A DNA stretch of 64,000 bases from Bacillota bacterium. Its GTDB lineage: Bacteria > Bacillota > Clostridia > Acetivibrionales > DTU013. The DNA lies in NCBI GenBank assembly GCA_023433505.1, contig JAEZCO010000007.1:1-64000 (forward strand), in the 5' to 3' direction. Positions 35,652-43,871 of the stretch are shown one piece after another; positions within the stretch are counted from its first letter, which is position 1, and every line of letters begins with the position of its first letter. Made by a program: the position numbers and the translations under genes. The notes below the pieces were generated by a model that did no database searches, was not told the origin of the DNA, and worked only from the letters and a program-made list of their open reading frames with translations.

Positions 35652-37175
35652 CTATAATCTCCTGTTAATATTCTTTAGTGTATCATAAATTTCCTTATAC
35701 ACACAGTATTTTTCATTATACAACGCGCTTGAGGCCGTATCCGGCACATAGACATCTTTAATTGAAACAGTCCTATCCACGCCCTCATTGAGGCTTGCGT
35801 ATGCTCCGACTGCGGTGCCCGCAAGTATAGCCGCGCCAAGGCAAGCCGCTTCACGTACCTGCAGGGTCGCAACCTTGCACCCCGTAATATCCGCTTTAAT
35901 CTGGAGACTTACCGGCGATTTGGCCCCGCCTCCGACAGCCCTCAGCTCATCGATTCTTATACCGGCCTTTTTCATTGTCTCAATATTTATCCGAAGCTCG
36001 TATGTCAGGCTGTCAAGGATGCCTTTAACGATGTCATGCCTTGTCGTTGACATTGTCAGCCCCAATATTGCGCCCTTGGAATCCAGATCGCACCATGGGG
36101 TTCCGCTGCCGTTGAAGTGAGGAAGCACCAATATGGAGGAGGGCCCTCTGGGCGCTTTTGCTTCCATCAACTGGTAGGCTCCCATTCCGAGGCTTTCCGC
36201 CTCTGTTACTTCCGCATGCCCCAAATTGTCCCGGTACCATTTGAGCAGAATTCCGCCAATATGGTTCAGCGCAAAGGTAAAGTACATATCTTTTTTGGCA
36301 TGGCAGTAGCACGGATAATATCCGTCAAACATGGAATCATTGACCACCGGCGTGTTAAATGCCGCCGACAGCACTTCTGCAGTACCATGGGAATCAACGG
36401 CAATATTCTCCTCGACCACCCCGGCTCCCAACGCGGCACAGGTTTGATCGTGACCGCCGGTAACCAGCACCATTTCTTCCGCCACTCCCAGCTCTTCTGC
36501 CAGGGAAGGCCTGATTTTACCTGCAACCTCACCGGAGGGTACGGCTTTGGACAATAAATCCCTATCGATCCCCAGCCTGCTTAAAATGCCGGTATCCCAC
36601 TGCTTTTCCACAAGATTGAAAGCCATTGTCCTGGAGGCCATGGTATAGTCTATTACAGGCTCCGCTCCAAGCCTGGCCAGGATGAAATCCGCATAGGTCA
36701 TAAATTTAAAGGTCTTCCCGTAAACCTCAGGCGCGTTCTCCTTGAACCATAATATTTTGGTAAGGGAGTTCATCGGGTGCGGCCTCATTCCGGTAAGGGC
36801 AAAAAGGGTTCTCTCTCCAAAAAGCCGTGAACAGGCTTCCCCTTGTTTTGCCGAGCGGTAATCCATACCCAATAAAGTGTTATGCAGAGGAGTTATATTC
36901 TCATCGACAGGTATAATCGCATCCCCTTGAACGGAAAGGCTTAATGCTTTTATTTCCCTGGTGCGGCTTTGTGAGACTGCCTCTTTGATAACCCGTTTTG
37001 TCATTTCCCAGACTTTTTCAGGCTCCTGCTCCGCATAGCCGGGCCTTTCACAAATCACATCATATTCATGAAAGCCATAGCCTTGAATAGTACCATCCTG
37101 ATCAAATACGACTGCTTTTGCGCCTGTCGTCCCCACATCCAGCCCCAGTAAAAACAAACGATCCACCTCATTCAT
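35652..37175 (-). CDS. FGGY-family carbohydrate kinase (xylulokinase/fuculokinase-like)
   Basis: This 507-residue kinase has the FGGY phosphate-binding start LLGLDVGTTGAKAVVFDQDG, the catalytic-base region LLGMDYRSAKQ, VLVTGGHDQTCAALGAGV, and the C-terminal adenosine motif ELRAVGGGAKSPVSLQIKAD. The family phosphorylates pentuloses, hexuloses or polyols. Xylulokinase, fuculokinase and related enzymes are not separable here. A TTG at 37157 has a better ribosome site (GAGGTGG, five bases before) than the ATG at 37175 and begins right at the family start, so the protein may be six residues shorter. It follows an isomerase in the operon; kinase after isomerase is the usual ketose route. Confidence 0.88.
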   Translation of the reverse strand: MNEVDRLFLLGLDVGTTGAKAVVFDQDGTIQGYGFHEYDVICERPGYAEQEPEKVWEMTKRVIKEAVSQSRTREIKALSLSVQGDAIIPVDENITPLHNTLLGMDYRSAKQGEACSRLFGERTLFALTGMRPHPMNSLTKILWFKENAPEVYGKTFKFMTYADFILARLGAEPVIDYTMASRTMAFNLVEKQWDTGILSRLGIDRDLLSKAVPSGEVAGKIRPSLAEELGVAEEMVLVTGGHDQTCAALGAGVVEENIAVDSHGTAEVLSAAFNTPVVNDSMFDGYYPCYCHAKKDMYFTFALNHIGGILLKWYRDNLGHAEVTEAESLGMGAYQLMEAKAPRGPSSILVLPHFNGSGTPWCDLDSKGAILGLTMSTTRHDIVKGILDSLTYELRINIETMKKAGIRIDELRAVGGGAKSPVSLQIKADITGCKVATLQVREAACLGAAILAGTAVGAYASLNEGVDRTVSIKDVYVPDTASSALYNEKYCVYKEIYDTLKNINRRL

Positions 37176-37177
37176 AC

Positions 37178-37224
37178 GTTATAACGACCTAATTCAAAAT
37201 TAATTTTATCGATGCCTCGTTATA
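37178..37224. repeat. Short repeat R4, copy 1
   Basis: GTTATAACGACCT at 37178-37190 and ATGCCTCGTT at 37212-37221 recur in the same order at 40310-40367. TATAACGA and TCGTTATA form an 8-bp inverted pair here. It lies directly before the kinase start. Confidence 0.55.
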
Positions 37225-37248
37225 GACTATTCGAAAACTCAGCTCCTG

Positions 37249-37280
37249 TGTCATTGCGAGGCTGTAGGCCGTGGCGATCT
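37249..37280 (-). repeat. Dispersed repeat R1-like, inverted copy
   Basis: TGTCATTGCGAGGCTGTAGG and the following GTGGCGATCT are an inverted, diverged relative of R1. It faces the R1-like start of the composite repeat at 37308. Confidence 0.55.
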
Positions 37281-37307
37281 GGTCTTGCCTCCGCTTCCAG
37301 CACATCG

Positions 37308-37458
37308 TGATTGCCACGTCGCTACCGTCCCTCGCAATGTCCATGCCGTATGCGGCACGCCTAAGTATGAAAATGTAGCGGCGATCACTGATCGCCATTC
37401 AAGGGCCTTCCATGGTGGGCGACCAGTGGCCGCCCCTACAATTTTTCATACCAATGAC
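37308..37458 (+). repeat. Composite repeat R2, copy 2
   Basis: Same order of blocks as 33500-33650: an R1-like start (TGATTGCCACGTCGCTACCG), then ATGTAGCG and ATCGCCA, then GGTGGGCGACCAGTGGCCGC and CCCTACA, ending TTTTTCATACCAATGAC. Confidence 0.8.
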
Positions 37459-37516
37459 AACTGCATCTATCATAAAATAGTTTTCGAAACTATTCAAGTA
37501 ATCATGCAGCTTAAGC

Positions 37517-38938
37517 TTATTCGCCTCTAAGCCAGGCTTGAACCTTTTCCTCAATGGGGTCGTACAAGTCGGGCTTAAGTCCGGGAATATATTTACAGGC
37601 TTCATAGATTACAGGAACAACATCGCCGTGAATTCCTACGGCATGATGGACATAAGGACCTGTAACAAGCTTGTGTTCAAGCCTGGTCCAGTTTTCAACC
37701 TCTACCCACAGGTAGGTTCCGACGGTGTATGGGCCCTCGATTCCAGTCGCATTGCCAAGAAGCACGGAATAATCCCCGTGGTCTCCGTCAAACCTCAAAA
37801 GTGTAATCTGCCCGCCCTTGATTTCTGCCAGAACCGCACCGGCGCAGTGCTCAGGAAAAGCAAAGGGCCTTCCCAGCTTGGCCTTCGTACCCTCTTTTGC
37901 CAGGGATATGGGCCAGGGTCCGCAGTGCTGCAGCAATTCCCCGTTTTCATTCTCAGGATGCCTTACGGACCAGTCTACAAAGAAGCATGGGGTTTTGCCC
38001 ATACCGGCTGCCTGAGCCATGATAGCAGTGACGGCACCATGGATATCGGTTTCACAGACTACCGGTATTCCCTCGTCGGTCATCAAGGAATTAGCCATAC
38101 AGGGCATAACGTGAAGTACTTCCTGCAGGGAGTTCCAGCACTGTATCGCTACTGCGCCGCAGCCAAATTCATTGGCATACCGCTTCATGGCAACCTTCAG
38201 CGCGGCAACTCTTTTTACGTCATTGGCAGGAACACATATTTCCACATTGCCTTCAAGGAATTTAACCGTTTCAAGCACTTCGGGATCATTGTCCGCTTCC
38301 AGCTTCAATATCCTGTTTGTAAATTCCGACATGGTGATGGGCCTTAGCTGGACTCCGAATTTTTCAAGAAGCTCGCCTTCATTGCACATCATCGTCCAAA
38401 AATCCGCCGGACGGGTAGAAATCTGTAAAATCTTGATCTTCTGAAACTCTTTCACCACATTCGCAGCCGCAATAAAATTCCTGAGTCCTCTTTCAAAAGC
38501 TTCATCCTCTATCCTGCAATTGGATATATAAGTAAAGGGCAGGTTGAATCTTCTAAGTACCTTTCCTGTTGCAAACAAACCGCACTGTGTATCTCTGAGC
38601 CTTGCGCCGTCTGCCAGAGGAGCTTCATCCCTCGGTCCCCAGAGAAGTATCGGCACTTTAAGCGCATTTGCCACTTTACACACAAGATCTTCTGAGCCAA
38701 AATTGCAGTGCGGAAAAAACACCGCATTGACCTTCGCCGCCTTGAATTTCTCAACGACCTTTGCCACATTTTCCTCTACGTGCAGCAGTCCCTCTTCATT
38801 GACATCCTCTATGTCTACATAGTCTACTGCAAGAGACTCCAGTTTCTGCCCGATAAGCTTTTTAAACTTTATTGCGTCCTCTGTACTGAAAATGGATCTT
38901 CGGGTAGGCGCAAAGCCGATTTTGATTTTGTGGTCCAT
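37517..38938 (-). CDS. L-fucose/L-arabinose isomerase-family protein
   Basis: This 473-residue protein resembles the fucose/arabinose isomerase superfamily: an N-terminal Rossmann-like domain (KIGFAPTRRSIFSTEDA, VNAVFFPHCNFGSEDLVCKVA), a middle domain (KILQISTRPADFWTMMCNEGELLEKFGVQL) and a C-terminal region with CETDIHGAVTAIMAQAAG and a late His cluster (VHHAVGIHGDV). Metal-dependent aldose-ketose isomerisation is the expected reaction, but the substrate is not clear and the paralogues vary. GGGGGATTGTT precedes the ATG. Co-transcribed with the oxidoreductase 41 bases upstream, and probably feeds the FGGY kinase downstream. Confidence 0.85.
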   Translation of the reverse strand: MDHKIKIGFAPTRRSIFSTEDAIKFKKLIGQKLESLAVDYVDIEDVNEEGLLHVEENVAKVVEKFKAAKVNAVFFPHCNFGSEDLVCKVANALKVPILLWGPRDEAPLADGARLRDTQCGLFATGKVLRRFNLPFTYISNCRIEDEAFERGLRNFIAAANVVKEFQKIKILQISTRPADFWTMMCNEGELLEKFGVQLRPITMSEFTNRILKLEADNDPEVLETVKFLEGNVEICVPANDVKRVAALKVAMKRYANEFGCGAVAIQCWNSLQEVLHVMPCMANSLMTDEGIPVVCETDIHGAVTAIMAQAAGMGKTPCFFVDWSVRHPENENGELLQHCGPWPISLAKEGTKAKLGRPFAFPEHCAGAVLAEIKGGQITLLRFDGDHGDYSVLLGNATGIEGPYTVGTYLWVEVENWTRLEHKLVTGPYVHHAVGIHGDVVPVIYEACKYIPGLKPDLYDPIEEKVQAWLRGE

Positions 38939-38979
38939 AACAATCCCCCTTATTTTATTTGAAATGTGTGTGCCTGTCT

Positions 38980-40269
38980 TTAGGCCATCATTTGATCCTG
39001 TATCCTTCTCAACTGGAGAAGCACTGAATTATTATCCAACTCGACCATATCATAGGTAATTTCTTCATCCTTTTTTACATCGCAAAGGAGCTTTGCACCC
39101 TTGGCCAGTCCCACAGGCAGCATCTTTCCGGTCCTCGCAATCTCCGCCAGCTCGATGCTTGCCCTATAACAGTACTCTCCGATTCCATCGAGAATCTGCC
39201 CTGCTTTCAGATCCTGCTTCGCTACTGTTATGCATTCAGAAGTAAGCTTTCTCATGGGATGCGCAGTTGATTCACCGTATATGACAGCTTGCGCGGCTGT
39301 TATCGGGGTTTCAATGCTGCACAGGTGATACGGCCTGTAGAGAAGATAGTTCGGTCCGGTGCCCATATCTCTTTGAACAAGGCCCTCTATAAGTCTGGGA
39401 TGATCGGTTGTCACAATGACGAACACTCCCGGATTGATGTCTCCGATCCCGTAATCTACAACGCCTTCTTTTTCCAGAATGCCCCCCTGGTCCTTTCTGG
39501 AGAAAACTTTTGCCAGGTCTTTCACATTGCACTTCGGACCGTGCATGCCCCGTTTATCAATGGAAAGCCCCGTTGCATTGGATACTGCGGCCATTTCTAT
39601 CATGGTTTTTGAGCCGTCTACGAATTCAACCAGCATCCTGGCGCTCATATTTCTTGCCCTTGCCTTTTCTTCCCATTGGTCCGGTGTTGCGTAGATGTCA
39701 AGCGGGTTATTTTTCCCCTTGCCGGCCGCTATTACCTTGAAGCCAAGCGCTTTTGCAAACCTGTGGACTTCAACGATGGACCCCGGCTCATCTCCTGCTG
39801 TCAGCGAATAAACAATTCCGGCATTTTCAGCCATTTGCCTCAATATCGGGCCTACGGTAATGTCGCATTCTACGTTCATCATTACGATATGCTTTTTAAA
39901 ATTTATGCATTCCAGGGTTACCCTTGCACCCATTTCAGGAGAGCCTGTGGCGTCAATTACCACCTGTATCTGCGACGCCTGAATGGCTAACTTATAGTTT
40001 GCAGTCGCAACCTTTTTCCCCTGTGAAATAGCCTTTTCAGCGGTGTCGGGATCGTCGGTTACCGTTATCTCGCCCTTGTAGCCCGACAGTTTATATGCAT
40101 TAACCGCCGTCTCCGGCTTAATATCTACAACAACGGCTATTTCCATACCGATCATGCCTTCAACCTGCGCAACAATATCGGTACCCATCTGTCCTGCCCC
40201 TATAAGGCCTACTTGTATCGGCTTTCCCTCAGCTTGAAGCTGTTCCAGTTTACTGTCTATTTCATACAT
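38980..40269 (-). CDS. Homoserine-dehydrogenase-like oxidoreductase with SAF domain
   Basis: This 429-residue protein has an N-terminal NAD(P)-binding domain (VGLIGAGQMGTDIVAQV), a central catalytic-like region (YSLTAGDEPGSIVEVHRFAKALGF, DIYATPDQWEEKARARN) and a C-terminal SAF domain (ECITVAKQDLKAGQILDGIGEY, ALKLLCDV-like end). This architecture is known as the COG4091-type predicted homoserine dehydrogenase. In sugar clusters such proteins are thought to oxidise branched or short-chain sugar intermediates and not homoserine. No threonine or methionine genes are near, which supports a carbohydrate role here. GAGGTGAG is the ribosome site. Confidence 0.82.
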   Translation of the reverse strand: MYEIDSKLEQLQAEGKPIQVGLIGAGQMGTDIVAQVEGMIGMEIAVVVDIKPETAVNAYKLSGYKGEITVTDDPDTAEKAISQGKKVATANYKLAIQASQIQVVIDATGSPEMGARVTLECINFKKHIVMMNVECDITVGPILRQMAENAGIVYSLTAGDEPGSIVEVHRFAKALGFKVIAAGKGKNNPLDIYATPDQWEEKARARNMSARMLVEFVDGSKTMIEMAAVSNATGLSIDKRGMHGPKCNVKDLAKVFSRKDQGGILEKEGVVDYGIGDINPGVFVIVTTDHPRLIEGLVQRDMGTGPNYLLYRPYHLCSIETPITAAQAVIYGESTAHPMRKLTSECITVAKQDLKAGQILDGIGEYCYRASIELAEIARTGKMLPVGLAKGAKLLCDVKKDEEITYDMVELDNNSVLLQLRRIQDQMMA

Positions 40270-40309
40270 TTTGACTCACCTCATAGTATCTTTAAGTTTA
40301 GTACGATGT

Positions 40310-40377
40310 GTTATAACGACCTGTAGAAAAATTGATTCATCCGCGGACATTTTTTATATGCCTCGTTTTTGCTACAG
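40310..40377. repeat. Short repeat R4, copy 2
   Basis: GTTATAACGACCT at 40310-40322 and ATGCCTCGTT at 40358-40367 match copy 1 at 37178-37224. CTGTAG (40321) and CTACAG (40372) add a short inverted pair. It lies in the gap between the zinc dehydrogenase and SAF oxidoreductase genes. Confidence 0.55.
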
Positions 40378-40402
40378 TGCTTGGCATACGCCATTGCTGC
40401 TT

Positions 40403-41449
40403 TTATTCCCATGGTTTCACTGCCACTCTTAATGCTTTTCCCTGCTCGGCAAATGCTATGCCTTCCGGTATTTCATCCAGTTTCACGGTTTTTGTTACAT
40501 ATTTCCTTGCGGAAATCTTTCCCCCGGCAATCAGGCTGACTGCCTTGAGCAAGCCTGTGGAGGGATAGGAGAATGCACCGACGACAGTGATCTCATTGTA
40601 ATGGATAAGATTGCTGTTTAAAGTGGTCATAGGATTATTTTTGTTCACTCCCCCAAACAGAACGACTTTTCCTCTTTTCCTTACCATCTCCAGGCCCTGC
40701 TCCTGGATTGCCGTAACCGGTGCGGCACAGATCGCGATATCCGCTCCCAGGCCCCCGGTTATCTTTAATACCTCTTCTACCGGATTTTGTGCCGCTGAAT
40801 TAATAATATGGTCCGGACTAAACTGAGGTACGGATTCCAATCTTGTCAAGCCTGCCATAATTATTCTTGATGCGCCTCTTGCTCTGGCCACCTCTATATG
40901 CATGCAGCCGATTGGCCCATCGCCGATGATTACCACCGTATCTCCAAGGCTTACGTTGTTATATTCCTGGCAGGCAATTACCGAAGACGCAGGCTCTGCC
41001 ATGGCGGCTTCTTCAAAGCTCAGTCCGTCCGGCACGTGTTCTACGAAACCGCGGTTCAATACTATTGCCGGCAGGTATATGTATTGGGCAAACCCACCGG
41101 GCCAATTTGTCCCAAGCATTTTGTGATCCATGCAAAGGTTGACAAGGCCTCTTTTGCAATAATAGCATTCTCCGCAGCTGACATCGGGAGCAATTGCAAC
41201 CTTGTCTCCAACCTTGAAACGGGTTACCCGGCTTCCTGCCTCTTCAACAATACCGGCAATTTCATGCCCCATAACCTGTTTCTCTATGCCGTACCTTAAA
41301 CCCGTATGGAAATTACGCATATCTCCGCCGCAAATGCAGCACGCTTCTACCTTAACGAGAATGCCGTCATCTTCGCACTGCGGCACCGGCATGTCTCTTA
41401 CAACCATCTTTTCAATTCCTTCAAATACAGCCGCTTTCATGCTCCTCAC
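40403..41449 (-). CDS. Zinc-dependent alcohol/polyol dehydrogenase (MDR superfamily)
   Basis: This 348-residue medium-chain dehydrogenase has the catalytic-zinc region EACCICGGDMRNFHTG and GHEIAGIVEEAG, the four-cysteine structural zinc loop CGECYYCKRGLVNLC, and the NAD-binding motif VVIIGDGPIGCMHIEVARARGA. Sorbitol, iditol, threonine and galactitol dehydrogenases share this pattern; the operon suggests a polyol or sugar. The best start is GTG at 41449, seven bases after GAGG; the ATG at 41440 lies too close to its nearest ribosome site. The start is 10 bases after the stop of the SIS gene. Confidence 0.9.
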   Translation of the reverse strand: MRSMKAAVFEGIEKMVVRDMPVPQCEDDGILVKVEACCICGGDMRNFHTGLRYGIEKQVMGHEIAGIVEEAGSRVTRFKVGDKVAIAPDVSCGECYYCKRGLVNLCMDHKMLGTNWPGGFAQYIYLPAIVLNRGFVEHVPDGLSFEEAAMAEPASSVIACQEYNNVSLGDTVVIIGDGPIGCMHIEVARARGASRIIMAGLTRLESVPQFSPDHIINSAAQNPVEEVLKITGGLGADIAICAAPVTAIQEQGLEMVRKRGKVVLFGGVNKNNPMTTLNSNLIHYNEITVVGAFSYPSTGLLKAVSLIAGGKISARKYVTKTVKLDEIPEGIAFAEQGKALRVAVKPWE

Positions 41450-41458
41450 TATTGTACC

Positions 41459-42064
41459 TCACTTTCCTCCGCCTAATAGTCTGTCTCCTACTGCTCCGCC
41501 GGGGTGAATCACCGCAAATTGTTCCCTTGTGTATCCGGTATAATGCATCAAAGCAATACATACCGCATCAAACACCGCTATCACAGCCAATGTACTTGCT
41601 GTAGCCAGCATATTGAAGGGACAGGGCTCCCTGTCAACCTTGATTTTCAAGAGAATATCCGATTCCCGGGCCAGTACTGATTCAGCGCTTTCAGTTACGC
41701 CAATCAGCTTTGCCCCCTTTGTTTTGCATGCGGGGATCATACTGAGAATCTCCCGGGTGTTGCCGCCTTTTGAAATCAAAATAAAAATGTCTTCCTTCTG
41801 CAAAAGCCCCAGGGCCCCATGTACAGCATCGGCAGGATTCAAATAGCTTGCCGGCCTCTCCACACAGCAGAGGGAGTGGGCGATCTTCCGTGCCGCGGCC
41901 GCCGAAGTGCCGCAGCCTGCAACAATAACCTTGCCTTTGCAATCGCCGATCAGCTTTACCGTATCCAGAATATTTTCATAAGCTATTGTATTAATCAGGT
42001 TTGCTATGGAACTTGCTTCAACAGACAAGGTATTCTTTATGCTTTCCTGCAAGTCGTCCTTCAA
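41459..42064 (-). CDS. SIS-domain phosphosugar isomerase-like protein (KpsF/GutQ type without CBS)
   Basis: This 201-residue protein is a single SIS domain: KVIVAGCGTSAAAARKIAHSLCCVERPASYL, IFILISKGGNTREILSMIP, KLIGVTESAESVLARESDILLKI. The pattern and the end HPGGAVGDRLLGG match the SIS half of KpsF/GutQ arabinose-5-phosphate isomerases, which here lack the CBS pair. It may isomerise a phosphorylated pentose or hexose. It starts with TTG behind GGGGGC. First gene of the catabolic operon, directly downstream of the promoter at 42166-42194. Confidence 0.87.
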   Translation of the reverse strand: MKDDLQESIKNTLSVEASSIANLINTIAYENILDTVKLIGDCKGKVIVAGCGTSAAAARKIAHSLCCVERPASYLNPADAVHGALGLLQKEDIFILISKGGNTREILSMIPACKTKGAKLIGVTESAESVLARESDILLKIKVDREPCPFNMLATASTLAVIAVFDAVCIALMHYTGYTREQFAVIHPGGAVGDRLLGGGK

Positions 42065-42165
42065 GTGAAAGCCCCCTTATTTTCAATAATTGATCCCGTT
42101 TATGCAAACCATTAGAATGCAGCACGGTATTTATATTTTGAATTCTCTATCTACAACATAATATT

Positions 42166-42194
42166 ATCATAACACGCCGATGAATATTTCACAA
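42166..42194 (-). promoter_or_regulatory. Promoter of the sugar catabolic operon
   Basis: On the minus strand TTGTGA (42189-42194), 17 bases, TATGAT (42166-42171), about 100 bases before the TTG start at 42064. Optimal spacing. Confidence 0.55.
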
Positions 42195-42198
42195 TATT

Positions 42199-42238
42199 AT
42201 TTTCATATTTTATTTATAAATATGAAAATTAATTTCAT
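42199..42238 (-). promoter_or_regulatory. Candidate RpiR-type operator
   Basis: ATTTTCATATTT (42199-42210) and AAATATGAAAAT (42218-42229) form a perfect 12-bp inverted repeat with a 7-base centre. An overlapping TGAAA-N5-TTTCA pair lies at 42223-42237. RpiR-family operators often have such AT-rich TGAAA/TTTCA arms. It lies just upstream of the -35, a position better suited to activation, though repression is possible. Confidence 0.5.
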
Positions 42239-42349
42239 TATTTTACATGCTTAAATTTCTATAAGAACTAATTGCACCGTTTACTTCAAACATAAAAACC
42301 GCAGCCTGCGAATAACTTGTATAACGAGGAAAATATTCGGAGTCATAGG

Positions 42350-43855
42350 GTGCGGATAGATAAATTTTTCAAGGATTCCTTAATATTGACGGCTTCCAAT
42401 CTGGTGACGGGAATCATCGGCTTTCTGTTTTCCGTGATCATTTCCAGGAAGCTTGGGCCGGAAGGGCTGGGACTCTATGGTATTGTCATGCCGGTCTATG
42501 GTTTGCTGCTCTGCCTCACCAGTGAGGGATTGGTTACGGCAATTTCAAAAATATCCGCCGTCTATTTCAATAAGAAAGACTTCCGGAATCTGAATAAAAC
42601 CGTGACAAGCGTATTGATCATGGTATTCCTGTGGAGTTTCGGAATAGCCCTGCTGACCTTTATCACCTCGTCAAACATCAGTGATTTTTTCATCAGGGAC
42701 AAAAGAGCTGCCGATGCCATAAAAATACTGTGCCCGGCATTGATCTTCGTCCCGCTGTCCGCCATTGTCAAAGGCTACTTCTATGGGCTGGGCGGATTCA
42801 AGATTACCGCCTCGGTAGATATTGTGGAGAAGCTGCTGAGAGTCCTTATTCTCTTGGGGACTACTGCCGTTTTGTCCATCAGCGATGTTAAAAATATGGT
42901 GTCGGCGGCGTACTTTGCGCTGACTACCGGTGAAATGACCAGTCTGATCATTTTGTATGCATTTTACAGGATATACAAGAATAAATACAAAGCCGGGGGC
43001 ATGAAAATAAAGACGCGGATCCAGTTGATGTTCGACGTCCTGGCCATCTCCTTTCCGCTGAACATTAACGGATTTTTATCCTCCATCATCTCCACCGCCT
43101 CCACGCTTATACTGCCCAGAAGGATCGTACAGGCGGGCTTTTCCTACAGTGAAGCCCTGGCCCTCATCGGCAAATTTTCCGGAATGGCTATGAACATCAT
43201 CTACCTGCCCTTCATTATCGTCAGCTCAATGCTGACGGTACTCATTCCCGACCTTACCACCAGTATTGATAAAAAAGACGCCTGGGCTGCTGAAGACCGG
43301 ATTTCGCAGGTTATGAGAATTGCCGGCATGGTGGGGATCTCCACGCTGGCAATCGCATTCACAATCCCTGATTCCCTTGGGCAGTTGCTTTACGGAAGAC
43401 AGGATCTGGGCGGCATGATAAAATTCGCCTCCGTGGCGGGCTTTGTCAGCTATATTTCCTCCCCTACCTTTGGCATTCTCAATGGTTTGGGGAAACAGAG
43501 CATACTCTTAAGGAATTCGCTGCTGATATCGGTTGAAGGACTTGTCCTGATATTTATCCTGACCGGGATACCCCTATTAAATATCTACGGATTTGGGATA
43601 TCCATCATCATTACTTCGGTTACCGCCTTGATTATAAATCTCATTGAGATACGCAAATACTGCGAAGTTAGGTTCGCATTATCGGATATCCTTCCAAATG
43701 CGCTGATAGCCGTACTTGTATTTGTGCTGCTGAATCTGATGAACGCGTCCCTGGCCAGAGCGGATACTGTCATCCGGGCTGTCCTTATAATTCCGGCAGG
43801 CTTCCTGTCGGTTTTCCTGCTGAGCGCAATGGTTAAAAAAGTAAATCAGATGTAA
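42350..43855 (+). CDS. MOP-family flippase, SpoVB/MurJ-like
   Basis: This 501-residue integral membrane protein has about 14 hydrophobic helices and the polysaccharide-flippase start (LILTASNLVTGIIGFLFSVIISRKLGPEGLGLYGIVMPVYGL) typical of SpoVB and Amj/MurJ-related proteins. Family members flip lipid-linked cell-wall or spore-cortex precursors. The function in this organism (sporulation versus vegetative) is not visible. GTG at 42350 with CGGAG seven bases upstream is preferred to the in-frame TTG at 42317. Divergent from the sugar operon. Confidence 0.88.
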   Translation: MRIDKFFKDSLILTASNLVTGIIGFLFSVIISRKLGPEGLGLYGIVMPVYGLLLCLTSEGLVTAISKISAVYFNKKDFRNLNKTVTSVLIMVFLWSFGIALLTFITSSNISDFFIRDKRAADAIKILCPALIFVPLSAIVKGYFYGLGGFKITASVDIVEKLLRVLILLGTTAVLSISDVKNMVSAAYFALTTGEMTSLIILYAFYRIYKNKYKAGGMKIKTRIQLMFDVLAISFPLNINGFLSSIISTASTLILPRRIVQAGFSYSEALALIGKFSGMAMNIIYLPFIIVSSMLTVLIPDLTTSIDKKDAWAAEDRISQVMRIAGMVGISTLAIAFTIPDSLGQLLYGRQDLGGMIKFASVAGFVSYISSPTFGILNGLGKQSILLRNSLLISVEGLVLIFILTGIPLLNIYGFGISIIITSVTALIINLIEIRKYCEVRFALSDILPNALIAVLVFVLLNLMNASLARADTVIRAVLIIPAGFLSVFLLSAMVKKVNQM

Positions 43856-43871
43856 TAAATTCAACTGTCCC

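Larger units (their letters stand above)
37176..37516. other. 341-bp gene-free gap inside the catabolic operon, filled with repeats
   Basis: Between the isomerase and kinase genes lie repeat elements at 37178-37224, 37249-37280 and 37308-37458 and no gene. The gap splits an otherwise compact operon and may influence message stability or provide read-through control. Confidence 0.7.

Noticed and set aside
37538..38347. 269-codon plus-strand frame
   Set aside because: It is antisense to the isomerase-like gene, which has full family features and a good ribosome site.
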